Source: Bisporella sp. PMI_857 (taxonomy: Eukaryota; Ascomycota; Leotiomycetes; Helotiales; Helotiaceae). From it: a stretch of DNA of 18,612 nt. Both the position numbers and the translations under genes were made by a program. The notes under the pieces are model-generated. The model searched no databases and was not told where the DNA came from. It was given only the letters and a program-made list of their open reading frames with translations. Below are positions 1-9,208 of this stretch, piece by piece (within the stretch, counting starts at the first letter, position 1; each line of letters opens with the position of its first letter). The stretch covers positions 1-18,612 of the forward strand of contig JAJSPD010000218.1 in assembly GCA_021307315.1 (NCBI GenBank), given 5' to 3'.

Positions 1-548
1 TTTTTTTTATTATTATCGGCCATTTTTAACGCTAAACTTGTTATTTTTAAACTTTATATACTCAATTTTATAGACTATTAACAACGTCGAATAAAAAAAG
101 CTAAACAAAAAGCTTACGCGCGTTAATATAATAAATTACGAACTATTTAATAAAAAGAATATTAAATTAATATAAGCAAACAATACAACTTTTACGTTAC
201 TGTTAACGTGTATATTTTACAGTTACAACAAAACTATTTGTCGAAATTGTCGATTAATTAGCTATACTTGTAATAATTGCTTTATTCGACTATTTAATTA
301 ATTTCAAATATTATATATTTTACTTTATTAACCGCTAGTTTTCGACTTATTTTACAACAGTTTAAAACTACTTAAATTATACTTAAATCGAAAAAAAGCT
401 ACTGCAAGCCGATAAATAAATATTTGCAACGCAATACGCAGTTGAATTTTAAAGCTAATTGTCACGCTTTTATTAGTACTCGATATAATGTATTTACTTG
501 GCTAAACTTTTATTAATATAAAACTTTCTTTACTTCAGCTTTTTTTTT
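1..548. repeat. AT-rich RIP-like island
   Basis: This stretch is visibly very AT-rich and full of TpA steps. TpG is scarce, while CpG survives in motifs such as ACGCGCG. That dinucleotide bias is what RIP leaves in ascomycete repeats. No reading frame of useful length is present. It ends abruptly at a T-run near 540-548, where normal-composition DNA starts. It is probably the mutated end of a transposable element that continues beyond the left edge; the family cannot be told from what remains. Confidence 0.7.
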
Positions 549-1034
549 AAGTGCGCTTTTTATACAAATTTGATGATTGGTGGCAGAAAATCATTTCTAC
601 AAGGGGGGGGGCACGTGGAACAAAGGGAGGGGGCACGTGTATCATCTGCGGAAAAATGGGCAGTGAGCGGGTTTTGCAAGGAGTCGCAAGGGCCTGTAGC
701 CATTCAGAAGCCGCAATACCCATGGAGCTCACCCTTTAACCTCATTTAGCGGGGGATAGTAAGCCTTACAAGGCAGCCGCAAGGATAATAAGCCACCCAG
801 GAAACCGGTTGGCCCTGTTCCACACCACAAAGTGCTCAAAATAATCTTTAGTAAGGGCGGGGGTGTAGTCCCGGGAGGAGGATTGTAGAAGGATCCACAC
901 AAAGTATCCACAAATAAACTTTAGTCAGGGCAGGGGGGGATAGTACTAAAAGAAGATGATTTCCAATCCCGTATTCCGATCTCGTAGCTTTAAACATTTA
1001 ATACCTAGCTTGAAGCTCCACTGCCAACGTTAAA
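549..1034 (+). promoter_or_regulatory. Upstream region of the bZIP gene with G-tracts and two CACGTG boxes
   Basis: This is normal-composition DNA between the AT-rich island and the bZIP start. Two perfect CACGTG palindromes lie at 612-617 and 634-639, 22 bp apart start to start, each preceded by a run of Gs. A G-rich motif of the form TTTAG...GGGGG...TAGT occurs three times, at 745-760, 847-869 and 920-944, the last two being the closest match. A weaker repeat (TTRCAAGG followed by CGCAAGG) is seen near 674-690 and 767-783. CACGTG is a known target of bHLH and some bZIP proteins; a regulatory role here is inference. The short open frames in this stretch look like chance. Confidence 0.4.
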
Positions 1035-2272
1035 ATGAGCGATCCGGTTTCCGACGACTGGAACAGTCAGGAAAACACCCAAATTCCACCATCGCCATCA
1101 TGTACCGATGCCTCCTCGAACGAGATTCCCGACGCTATAGAACGGAGACGGATGCAAAATCGACTAGCTCAACGAAACCATAGTATGTGGGTTTTGGCTT
1201 TATGCTCATGTTGTATAATAACCACAGATATAGGGAGAAAAGTCAGGGATCATATCTCTGCTCTTGAAGCGCGGGTTATCGAGAACATGCTCTTATCCCC
1301 TGTTGAGGCTAGCCTTCCAACTCCATCACCATCACCAGCCAGCCAGTATTCAACGTTTATACCAGCGATGGAGTCGCCAAATGCACATGCCCATCAAGCC
1401 TCAGAGCAGATTTTGGATTTTTCACTGGATTTTCCGAAAACGACGGACCAAACATGCACGTTTCCACCCATGTCTCAAGCAGAATCTCAGGCTGGCCAGC
1501 AGGGCGGATGCCCAACATGTGCGACTAGCTGTGCGTTTATGCGTACTAGATATGCCTCATATCCCGAGTCCTCCTCGACCGCAAGCAGTATAGGTGAGCC
1601 CTTCTACGAGTTTCACTCCGATTCACCATCTCAGTTCAATCACCTCGGCCATTCTACACCACTTCAGGATACAGCGACACATAGGCAAACCGTTGAATCC
1701 GGAGCAAATTCTAGGGAAATCTTTGTCATGGAACCTCATCCACCTTTGGCATTAAGACCACAACCGCCAACTCGGCAGCCGCACCCTGACAGTGAAAAGA
1801 CGATTTTCATCCGTCAATACGCTCCTCGTCCTCATCCTCATCCTCATCCTCATCAACATTCCACCTATGGATCTGCGATTCCTCCATCCCCTAGACCCAT
1901 CGCCGTGCTTACTACCATACCACGTAAGTGACCCACTCTTTACTATTTTTCCAGCGTTTTCTCTAGCCATCGCAAACTCGCAGCAGTTTGTCTCTCTGCC
2001 TTTCGCTCGTCAGAGTAGTCTGCTAAGTTTGATATACTCCTGGCTCTAACGTCTGCGTAGCATCTCATTGTCAACACCACAGCCCTAATGGGCCCTGCAG
2101 ATTGCATCAAGCAAGCCCATTCGTCGTTTCTCGACCACCAGTTATGACTCCAAGCAATCAACCGCAGCAATCATATGTTCTCGTCCCAGTATCCGAGCTA
2201 TATCCACCTTCTAGTCTCGGCACAGGTGGTCAACAAGACTTTATGTATCCACCTCCTAGCTATCAGCACTAA
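1035..2272 (+). CDS. xanC: bZIP transcription factor, likely cluster regulator
   Basis: Model: exons 1035-1182, 1234-1923 and 2061-2272, giving 349 aa. The basic region spans residues 36-55, with ERRRMQNRLAQRNH joined by splicing to RRKVRD; the N42-x7-R50 signature is canonical. Intron 1 (51 nt) splits this motif. Its acceptor was chosen at 1233 rather than 1227 because only that restores the standard spacing. The leucine zipper is short and degenerate: L60 is followed by Asn and Glu at the next two d positions. The rest is low-complexity Pro/Ser/Gln/His sequence with a CPTCATSC cysteine motif and a His-Pro run encoded by a CCTCAT microsatellite near 1829-1852. Intron 2 (137 nt, GTAAGT donor at 1924) is less certain; acceptor 2060 is the one that joins the long C-terminal frame ending in YPPPSYQH. 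Fungal xan clusters are controlled by a bZIP protein, so the symbol follows from context and is tentative. Confidence 0.75.
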
Positions 2273-2408
2273 GGACATAAAGGCAGAGTTACAGAAATTC
2301 ATGATTGATTGTTCTGCGCATAGTGAATGGACAGGACCTGGGCCCAGACCACCGACGAATTTTCTATTTGATAGAAACTTGACTGCTTTCGTCAATTATC
2401 ACAGCACT

Positions 2409-2434
2409 TTATTGACCAGTGATCGCAGTAGTAT
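2409..2434 (+). repeat. Left target-site duplication and terminal inverted repeat of the hAT-like element
   Basis: The octamer TTATTGAC (2409-2416) is followed by the inverted repeat CAGTGATCGCAGTAGTAT (2417-2434). It lies about 140 bp past the bZIP stop codon. Confidence 0.75.
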
Positions 2435-4639
2435 GGTGATATTTAGTGATATTGAGTCTCGAGTCATATGAGATCAACTTTTTGATACTACGCTAGTATT
2501 AGTATAAGATATCTCGTAAAGCGCTAGTATTAATATGAAAATTTCATTTCATATTATATTGGAAATACACTATGATATTATGCCAAGGTTGAAATGCGGC
2601 TTTGTAGCTAACACGTACTTAAATTATCGTGGATCTTTTGCTTTTTGATTACTAACTTTTATTTATTTATTACGACACTATTACCAATTTTTTTTTTTTT
2701 TTTAAACGCTACTACAAAGGTTTTTAATACAATTAAAAACAAAACCACGCTATTAAAAAGGTTATACAAAGTAGCCGGCTCGCGAAATAGCTTTTTAAGC
2801 AATAAAGTTGTTAAACTATTATAGTTTTTAAACGCGTTAACGACTTTACGGAAATAAAAGCCGATAAAATTACTAAGTTATAAATTTTCCGGCGTTTTAA
2901 GAATTCGAAAATTAGTCGATTTTAAGTGCAAAATACTTTATATCTAAAAATACAATACTGTCGACAAATAAAAGTAAAAATAAAGCTGTTATAGCTAACA
3001 ACGCTTTTTCGATAAATACTATAATGCGCGAAATAAACAACAGTAAACGTTTTAATACTGTATTTTTTTTGCAAAATAATAAAGTTTTTACTAACTTTTG
3101 CAGTTATTTAAAAGAAATATAGCAAAAATTAAAACTTTAATACTTATCGAATTCGCTGTTAAAGTTACGTTATTAATTTAGTTAGCAAAGCATATTTTTT
3201 TCAAACTGCTTTTAGCGATTTCATCGACGAAATACTCGCTTTTTCAAAAAATGCTTGTTAAGATTTTTTTTTTAAAAAAAAAGAACTACAAAATAAAAGA
3301 AATATAAGCTTACAATAACGCCAATTTAATAATTCGTTTTTCTAAACGTTTTCAGCAATTTAAAGCAATATTTAATAAGTAAGTAATTTGCTTTACAGCT
3401 TTTGTACCGTTAGTATAAACTTTACTAATTAGTTTTATTTTTATTTAAGTAGCGCTTTTTTCTAAAAACCACTAAATCGATTTTATTACTTTGTATTTGC
3501 GATACTTTGTTTAAGTTCTATAACAGGCATTTTAGCGCGATTTCTTTTTTTAATCGATTTACTAGCAACGATTACGTTAAATTAAAGCGTATTGTAAAGG
3601 TTTTTAGCTTTTCGAAAATGCTACTTTATTTACGGAATTACATAAAAGTACTATTGAGAAAGAGCTGCTTAATTTAAAGTTCGTAATAAAATGTTTTAAA
3701 AACGGCAAAAAACACTATAAAAATAACGCTTTCTTTTTAGCCTCGATCAACTTTGGCTAAAAAAGTTGAATAAGTATTACACTTTCATAAATAAATTTCT
3801 AGTCTACGTTTTTAGTGTTGTATTAGATTTTACTTAAAAGTAAGTTTTTTTTTTACAAAAGCTTAACTTTACGAGCCGAAATAGTTAGCTTCTATAAAAA
3901 ACAGAATAAAAGAATATTAAGAAGTAGAATATAAAAATAAAGGTAAATATTTTACGATTTTAGTATAAAATTGCTGCTAATTAATAATTAATAGCTTTTC
4001 GCTTTAAGTTTACAGCTTTTAGTGTTTTTAACGTCGAAAAACTTTTTTAAAACGCGTATTTAGCTTATTTACAAAAGCGTTGTCGGTTACAATATCGAGC
4101 TTAAAATAACGAGTTACACAATTACTTTTCTTTTTTTATTTACTAAATAACTTTAGAAATAGCTTCGACTTTCGGTTTTAGTAGTTAGCGTACCGGAATT
4201 AATAGCTAGATTTATTACAAATTGCTTTTAATACTTTAGAAGTACTTGCAATATCGACCGACGTTAAAAAACGTGTTTTGGCGCAAACTAGCTATTGGGA
4301 ATCAACGTAATCGCTTTAATATAAAAACTATAGCTTTTTTAAAACGGTTTTAAATAGTAAATAAGTAGTAATAGCTTTATTTATAAAAAACTTACAGAAA
4401 ATCAAAAAGTATTAGTAAAGCAAATTCAAGTAGGTTCTTGAAATAGTTTTATTAAGTATTACAAATTGAAAATAGCTTTATTAAAGTCAATACTATAGTA
4501 TGCTATAGTATAGTATGATATAATATAAAATTGCAAATTTTGCCGTGATACATATACAAATTTGAAATCTCATATTGCGTGGGGTATAGTATTCGACCTT
4601 AGGGGTCAATATATCGTGATAATACTACTGCGATCACTG
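2417..4639. mobile_element. hAT-like DNA transposon with AT-rich, RIP-like core
   Basis: Perfect 18-bp terminal inverted repeats, CAGTGATCGCAGTAGTAT at 2417-2434 and its reverse complement at 4622-4639, bound a 2223-bp block. The flanking octamers TTATTGAC (2409-2416) and ATATTGAC (4640-4647) match at 7 of 8 positions, as a target-site duplication would. An 8-bp duplication with ends starting CAG is typical of the hAT superfamily. The outer parts (about 2435-2640 and 4490-4621) have moderate composition and subterminal repeats such as GCTAGTATTA near 2492 and 2523 and CTATAGTAT near 4493-4515. The core (about 2640-4490) is extremely AT-rich, like the left edge of the window, and holds no transposase that I can read. 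It is either a mutated autonomous copy, a non-autonomous element, or a hAT with another repeat nested inside. Confidence 0.72.
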
Positions 4640-4647
4640 ATATTGAC
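4622..4647 (-). repeat. Right terminal inverted repeat and target-site duplication of the hAT-like element
   Basis: ATACTACTGCGATCACTG (4622-4639) is the exact reverse complement of the left end. It is followed by ATATTGAC (4640-4647), one base different from the left octamer. Confidence 0.75.
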
Positions 4648-4887
4648 CTATACTATCTCATGTCCTAAATTAGGACCCACTCTAGCCCTCATTTCGCGAT
4701 TCTCTCCAATTTCAATTGTTACACTCAATCATTACGGTTCAATCGTTCTTCGATAAGTCCCGTCTTTAGGATAGATCGCTGCAATTTGTTAGAAATCGCA
4801 AAAATTAAGGATTTTTCCTTGTCACTTCAATTGCACTGTATCGAGAAAATAACTAAGCCAAGGAGGAAAAGGAAGAGTTGAGAATGA

Positions 4888-5020
4888 CTCTTGATCTGCT
4901 CTGTGGCACTCATGAATTTGGTAATTTATGAATAAATCGTCTTAATCATGGACAATGTATAATTAATGCGCCTTATTTATGAGCAACCAAGCTCATGAGT
5001 GCTACAGAACACATCAAGAG
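4888..5020. repeat. Imperfect inverted repeat made of two head-to-head retroelement scraps
   Basis: Bases 4888-4939 and the reverse complement of 4969-5020 agree at about 40 of 52 positions; most differences are transitions. Both begin CTCTTGAT and share GCACTCATGA. About 29 bp separate the arms. Read outward, each arm encodes a similar peptide: TKLMSATEHIK on the plus strand (right arm) and TKFMSATEQIK on the minus strand (left arm). These are therefore two copies of one protein-coding repeat in opposite orientation rather than a structured RNA. The stretch 4648-4887 to the left holds nothing I can identify. Confidence 0.55.
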
Positions 5021-5147
5021 ACACAACGAATACACGCGACATGGACAAGACTACCTTCGCATATCCGCCGATGGCAGTGGCATCAATGGCGAAGTCGCTG
5101 TGGCAGTAGTATCGTTAATTATCGAAAGCACAAAGAAGGTGGAATAA
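4983..5147 (+). pseudogene. Fragment of a non-LTR retrotransposon RNase H domain
   Basis: A 54-codon open frame without its own credible start ends at TAA 5145-5147. Its middle reads YLRISADGSGINGEVAVAVVS. This resembles the first strand of the RNase H domain in fungal Tad-type LINE polyproteins, where the pattern is roughly hhhYTDGSGINGxhGAAAV and the Asp is catalytic (here codon 5070-5072). The rest of the polyprotein is missing on both sides, so it is a dead scrap. It lies about 90 bp beyond the 3' end of the isocyanide synthase gene. Identification is by recall of the motif only. Confidence 0.5.
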
Positions 5148-5234
5148 ACTAAAACTCCCCGAAAGGTTAAGTGCACGTGTTGTGGTGCCTCACCTAACAT
5201 AGAAATACAATACTCACTTCCCTCTTACCAGTAT

Positions 5235-7438
5235 CTAATCGAAATGAACCCTCCACAGCTCTCTCTTACAGCCACTTGCATACCCTGTCCTCGTGTGCAA
5301 CATCGAGGTATTATCACTAACTAACCAGTCCCCCACGTTCCAGGTAAACCTCAAACAAACCCGGCGGTCATACAGCAACTTATCAATCACTCCGATGATC
5401 TCTTCCTCGTCATTGCTCAGGGTAACCTTGCAGGTAGAAAACTTTGTCTTGGTCTCGTCCAGGGCTCGTGCCAACGAAGACATGGCGCATTTGTCACCGG
5501 ATGACGTACGATCAAGGGCAAGTCCTTGAGCTTAGCATCCCAGAATCCATCATTGTCCATGTTCCATTTGATCTTCTCAAAACGCTCCGCGTTATATGGA
5601 GCGCGCAGGTGCTGAAAAAAGAGACGAGAAGAAGCAAAAAGAGTGTAACCTGTCCCTTCAGGGGCAGTGGCAAGCGCAGTGAAAAATTGGAAGCCAGGCG
5701 GAACCTGGACTTTCACACTCTGGCCAGTGGCGGGGTTTATGCGTTCTTCAAATTTGAACATGCCGTCGAAGTGCATGGGCATTCCTTCGTTAGAGGTGAC
5801 ATTATTACCCATTTTGGTGTCGACCCCAGCATCTTTGACCTTTTGGATGATACCGAAGGTCCAGGGAAGGACCTTGCCTGCTTCGTGGGCTTTCGCTACA
5901 TATACGCTCTCGTCAAGAGTTTCGGAGAAGCCTCGAAGGACTACTGGTGACAGGTTGGTGGCGAGCTGCCGAACCTTCTTCATAGGCACATCACGGATAG
6001 ATGGGCTGCCGTCAAGGGGGCGGATGATGAGACCGCATGGATATAAGTGCTCGAACTCGACCTTAAGATCACCCCAGTGATAGAGCTCAGACTTTTCTCG
6101 GAAATAATATGGCCTTCCAGCACGGTAGATCACATCGTGTGTTTTGTGAAAGTCTTCAGCATGCCCAGCAGTGAAAGAGCCGTCTAGACCGACGCCAATG
6201 CTGGAGTGCCATGGCGTCTGGCCAAAACTACCAGACTGTTGTGGGATCAACTGCACCGGGAACTTGGTAACTGCAATTGTGGGATGTATTGAAAGACGCA
6301 CACAATCACCGTGTGTGGCCTTGATGGCAGCTGCAAAGGCCGCGCCGCGCGTGATCATCTTTTGAGCAATGCAACTTATGACTCTATCGTATTTCTTAGC
6401 ACTGAGTGGAAATCCGTCTTGGTCGAGCCTCAAGTCCTTGATATGTTCGAGATCCTTTTTCAAGAAGCGGAGATAGCCTCGATAGGTAAGACAGGTGTCG
6501 GTGTCATCCTTGATAGCTTGCTTCGCATCGAAGCCAGAAGGTTCATACCGCGCAAGCAGCTCTCTCCGAAGGCAAGATGCATGCGCTAGGTAGAAGGTAC
6601 GATCTTCAGAGGTTATATGACCAGGAGAGTTAAGCACAGGGTTTGATTCGTGGTGAGAAACATCAAGCAGGTCCAACAATCGAACGAATCTAATGTTCAC
6701 TAACTTGCTGTCCAGCACCATCTGACGCAACGTTTCTCCATATGTCCAGACATCCTCATCGGTAACCCGAAGCAGGTCTAGGGTCAAAATTAGTAGTGTT
6801 AAGTTACACATTACGTTAAATACTAAGAATGGCTCACCGTTATACACGAGACCGTCAGATACGATTAAAATCTCTGCCCCAGGCATGTAGGCTTGGTTAA
6901 TGCTATCGCAGAATCCTTGCAAATGTCTCAGGGCAACCTCCTCACCAAGGTCAGGGAGAGCACCTAGGACCTTTCCCCCGCGGTTAGGGGACTTGAACGG
7001 AAATGCAGGCAGGACCATGCGAATGGCTACTCCTTTCCTGATGTGTGCCAGCACAATAGGGAGAAATGTCGTCCTGGCTTTACACGGGAGCTCTTGGTCT
7101 GTCTTCTCGCTGATTCCATACATCTCGACGATATCAAGAATCTCGTTTGCAACTTTAACGTCTTTGAGCTCTGCAGATTCGAGGGTCGAAGTTTCAGCAG
7201 TCAATGACCCCATTGCCACTGCGGTCTGATCTCGGACCGGCTCGTCTATCGGGGTTTTGGTACCGTTGGACATCGAGAGTGATACGGCACAAGTCCAAGC
7301 TTCAAGAGCTTGGACTCGAGTAATTAGGTTTTCAATCTTGCCCGAGTCGCTGGTATAATCTAACACAGATGCATTCGAGTCTCTCTTCATATACTCGAAA
7401 CCCAAAATGGGATGGGAGGGATACATGGGTGTGGACAT
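5235..7438 (-). CDS. xanB: Isocyanide synthase-dioxygenase fusion, frame broken near its 3' end
   Basis: Exons 7438-6838 and 6777-5235 are separated by a 60-nt intron (6837-6778) whose removal restores SDGLVYN-D-LLRVTDEDVW. The N-terminal half (about residues 105-390) is a DIT1/PvcA-type isocyanide synthase with PFKSPN (147-152), KVLGALPDLGEE and SDGLVYND (194-201); this family turns the amino group of an amino acid, usually tyrosine, into an isocyanide. The C-terminal half (from about 430) is a TauD-like Fe(II)/2-oxoglutarate dioxygenase with the HxD iron ligands H536 and D538. After Trp640 (codon 5461-5459) the frame is lost: the same frame adds 13 unrelated residues and stops at 653 aa. 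The family sequence (TKTKFSTCKV, the distal iron ligand in MLHTRTGY, RELWRVHFD) continues in another frame to TAG 5237-5235. About one nucleotide is missing, and no intron fits there. Either the gene is mutated or the read is wrong. This two-domain layout is that of A. fumigatus XanB. Confidence 0.85.
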
Positions 7439-8492
7439 GATGCTGTGTATTGTTGGGTGATCTGCTGGGAGAAGTCGAGAAACTTGGTAGACAAGAGTTT
7501 CAATTTCTAGTGTCTTTCATATTAATAACTGATTTTGAACATAGAAGCGGTTGCATAGACCATGTAGGGTAAGGAATGAGACCAGGGGTCCGAGGTAGCT
7601 TGATGTGGTGCCTCCAACCTTGTCTGCTGGATACCTCCTCCGCCAGTCATCTTGAGAGCCGATGACAGATCGTGCATGCTCGAGACTAGCGGGCTAGTTA
7701 CACGGTGTCGCGTGGCTTTTTCTATGTGTCAGCGCTGCGAATAAAGCTTTCGGACAACCTCACCAATACAACACAGCCATTTCCTGGTGATAGAAGGGTT
7801 GGTGTAAAATGCTTCCTACGATAGAAGCGGCTTCCGAATGGCTGAAACGACCCTTAACGGCGGCAAAGTTGTTATAGAATAGCGGCTAAACTGTCAGCAT
7901 AGCGCCTCCCCTGTTTTTAACCTTTTCCTCATAGTATTGGAGACAATGTCACAACTACCTATCGCTTGGCCGTTGAGTATAACATGAACTTCTTCAGGTA
8001 CTTTTTACAGCACAGCATATGCCATTCTCTTTGCTAGTTGACCGCTGTATAGGAAGAAATTCATTTCAGATTTATGCAGTACTTTTAGTCACAGCTTTGG
8101 GAGCGAAACGTGATCGGAAATAAAACATTAAGAGAGCAGCATTGTGGCTATTAGCCTCGTATCACGATATTCCCCCCTTCAAATATTTCGTTATGCGTGA
8201 GTTTGATGTTTGCTTCACCAGCTAACCAGCAAGATGCAGCGAAGATATTAATGTTAAGAAGTCTCAACAGGTGTAATTTCAGGGTTACAAATTTCATACG
8301 GTATCGACTGGTTTTGTATCCTGTCAGAGTACTGACTGACTCTCTTATACTACCATGGCTCATATTGTCAAATTACATCTTGCATTTTTTTTATAGTATC
8401 GACTGCGTTTGGTATGTTGTTAATATCTAAATCAACTCTCAGTTACTATCATGACTAATTTTGTCTGATTTCATGAGCTCTAATGCTATAAT
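7439..8492. other. Intergenic: 5' region of the isocyanide synthase gene, no gene seen
   Basis: The first few hundred bases act as the upstream region of the minus-strand isocyanide synthase gene. An ATTGG (CCAAT on the coding strand) lies at 7936-7940, about 500 bp upstream of its start. The open frames between 8150 and 8430 overlap on opposite strands, have no recognisable motifs and contain AT-rich sequence; I take them as chance. The phrase TATCGACTG occurs twice, near 8301 and 8397. Confidence 0.4.
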
Positions 8493-8515
8493 CAATTGCT
8501 ACGACTGAAAAATCA

Positions 8516-8896
8516 TGGTTCCCTTCGCTGAGTAGGATACGATCATAACTCGAACGAGCAGGACGGGGCATACAAGCATCTGCTTCAAACAATTCAGCGA
8601 GTTCGCGAAGGTCTGGAAATGGCCAAGATCTCTCCCAGCGCGAACCTTGCGGAGAGTGTGCCTAAGATTCTGGATGCGCTGTGGGAAGAATTTGAGCCGA
8701 TGTTTCATAAGGATGGAGCGCTTCTCAGTCAAGTCAGCAGTAATGCTTTAATTTAAGTGAAGACCTGGATAAAATCGAGGAGGAAGAGAAGATACGCCGG
8801 ATAGAAATGATGAAGAAGGATGACCACCTCTAGTGTAATACGTATCTGATGCGGTCCTTGACTGTAAACGAGCGAGAGGCATTTCTACCTGGTTGA
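8516..8896 (+). pseudogene. Decayed duplicate of the hemerythrin-like gene
   Basis: Three pieces in two frames follow the intact gene at 14217-15021 in order. WFPSLS (from 8516) matches WFPKFS. After a stop and frame change, 8532-8753 reads EQDGAYKHLLQTIQRVREGL and further through EEFEPMFHKDGALLSQV, matching the helix regions around HEPIYQMVAAL and the later EFDAEEQFSNEL. From about 8744 the frame shifts again to SEDLDKIEEEEKIRRIE, then HL, TAG, CNTYLMRSL and NEREAFLPG, which parallels HLWSAVYLLRAL and KERAIFPPG. The in-frame TAG at 8831-8833 stands exactly where the intact copy has a Trp. Similarity stops at 8893, at the arm of an inverted repeat. The divergence looks old. A short extension upstream to about 8493 is possible; the first exon was not found. 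Confidence 0.65.
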
Positions 8897-8963
8897 TCGC
8901 AATAGATTTGTTAGGCCATTTGAATAATAGGCAGCAGTAATCCATAAACCAGGTAGAAATGCC
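8878..8963. repeat. 17-bp perfect inverted repeat with a 52-nt spacer
   Basis: GGCATTTCTACCTGGTT at 8878-8894 recurs as its reverse complement at 8947-8963. The left arm is part of the hemerythrin-like relic (codons for AFLPG), so the right arm is an inverted copy of that coding fragment, not an element end of its own. Transcribed, it would form a hairpin. Confidence 0.6.
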
Positions 8964-8996
8964 ACTCACTCCAAAACGATTCAGTAATGTGACTCT

Positions 8997-9050
8997 GTCA
9001 GAGTATAAGTCACCTTGGTAATATTGGGTGTGGCGCAACACTTTTCGACA
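8997..9050 (+). repeat. Direct repeat, copy A
   Basis: About 54 bp starting GTCAGAGTATAAGTCAC and containing TTGGTAATATTGGGTGTGGC. It is nearly identical to copy B 212 bp downstream, with about four substitutions and one 1-nt gap. The palindrome ACTCTGTCAGAGT overlaps its left end (8992-9004). A short related tail (GCTATGAGCCC) follows. Confidence 0.65.
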
Positions 9051-9208
9051 GGCTATGAGCCCGGATGACGCAGTGGAAAAATATAGACCTCTCGTGTAAA
9101 AGATGAGCTGAGCCTTAGCCTGGTGTGTGCAAGGTTGCGAGGCCTATAAAACCACATTCCAGCTGTAGAACTGTTGTAAATATTATCAATTTTGGCTTAT
9201 GGAGGCGT

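Noticed and set aside
2175..2471. 98-codon plus-strand frame downstream of the bZIP gene
   Set aside because: It overlaps the last bZIP exon in another frame and runs into the transposon end; the bZIP C-terminal frame explains this DNA.
2640..4490. Mitochondrial DNA insertion as the cause of the AT-rich block
   Set aside because: No mitochondrial gene or tRNA can be read, CpG is retained, and the block lies inside transposon ends, so RIP of a repeat is simpler.
4562..4756. 64-codon plus-strand frame across the right end of the hAT-like element
   Set aside because: It crosses the element boundary and has no protein-like features.
4888..5020. Structured non-coding RNA or MITE hairpin
   Set aside because: Both arms encode the same retroelement peptide in opposite directions and no target duplication was found, so two inverted coding scraps explain it better.
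5444..5950. 168-codon plus-strand frame opposite the isocyanide synthase gene
   Set aside because: It is the antisense shadow of the dioxygenase domain, whose minus-strand frame carries all conserved motifs.
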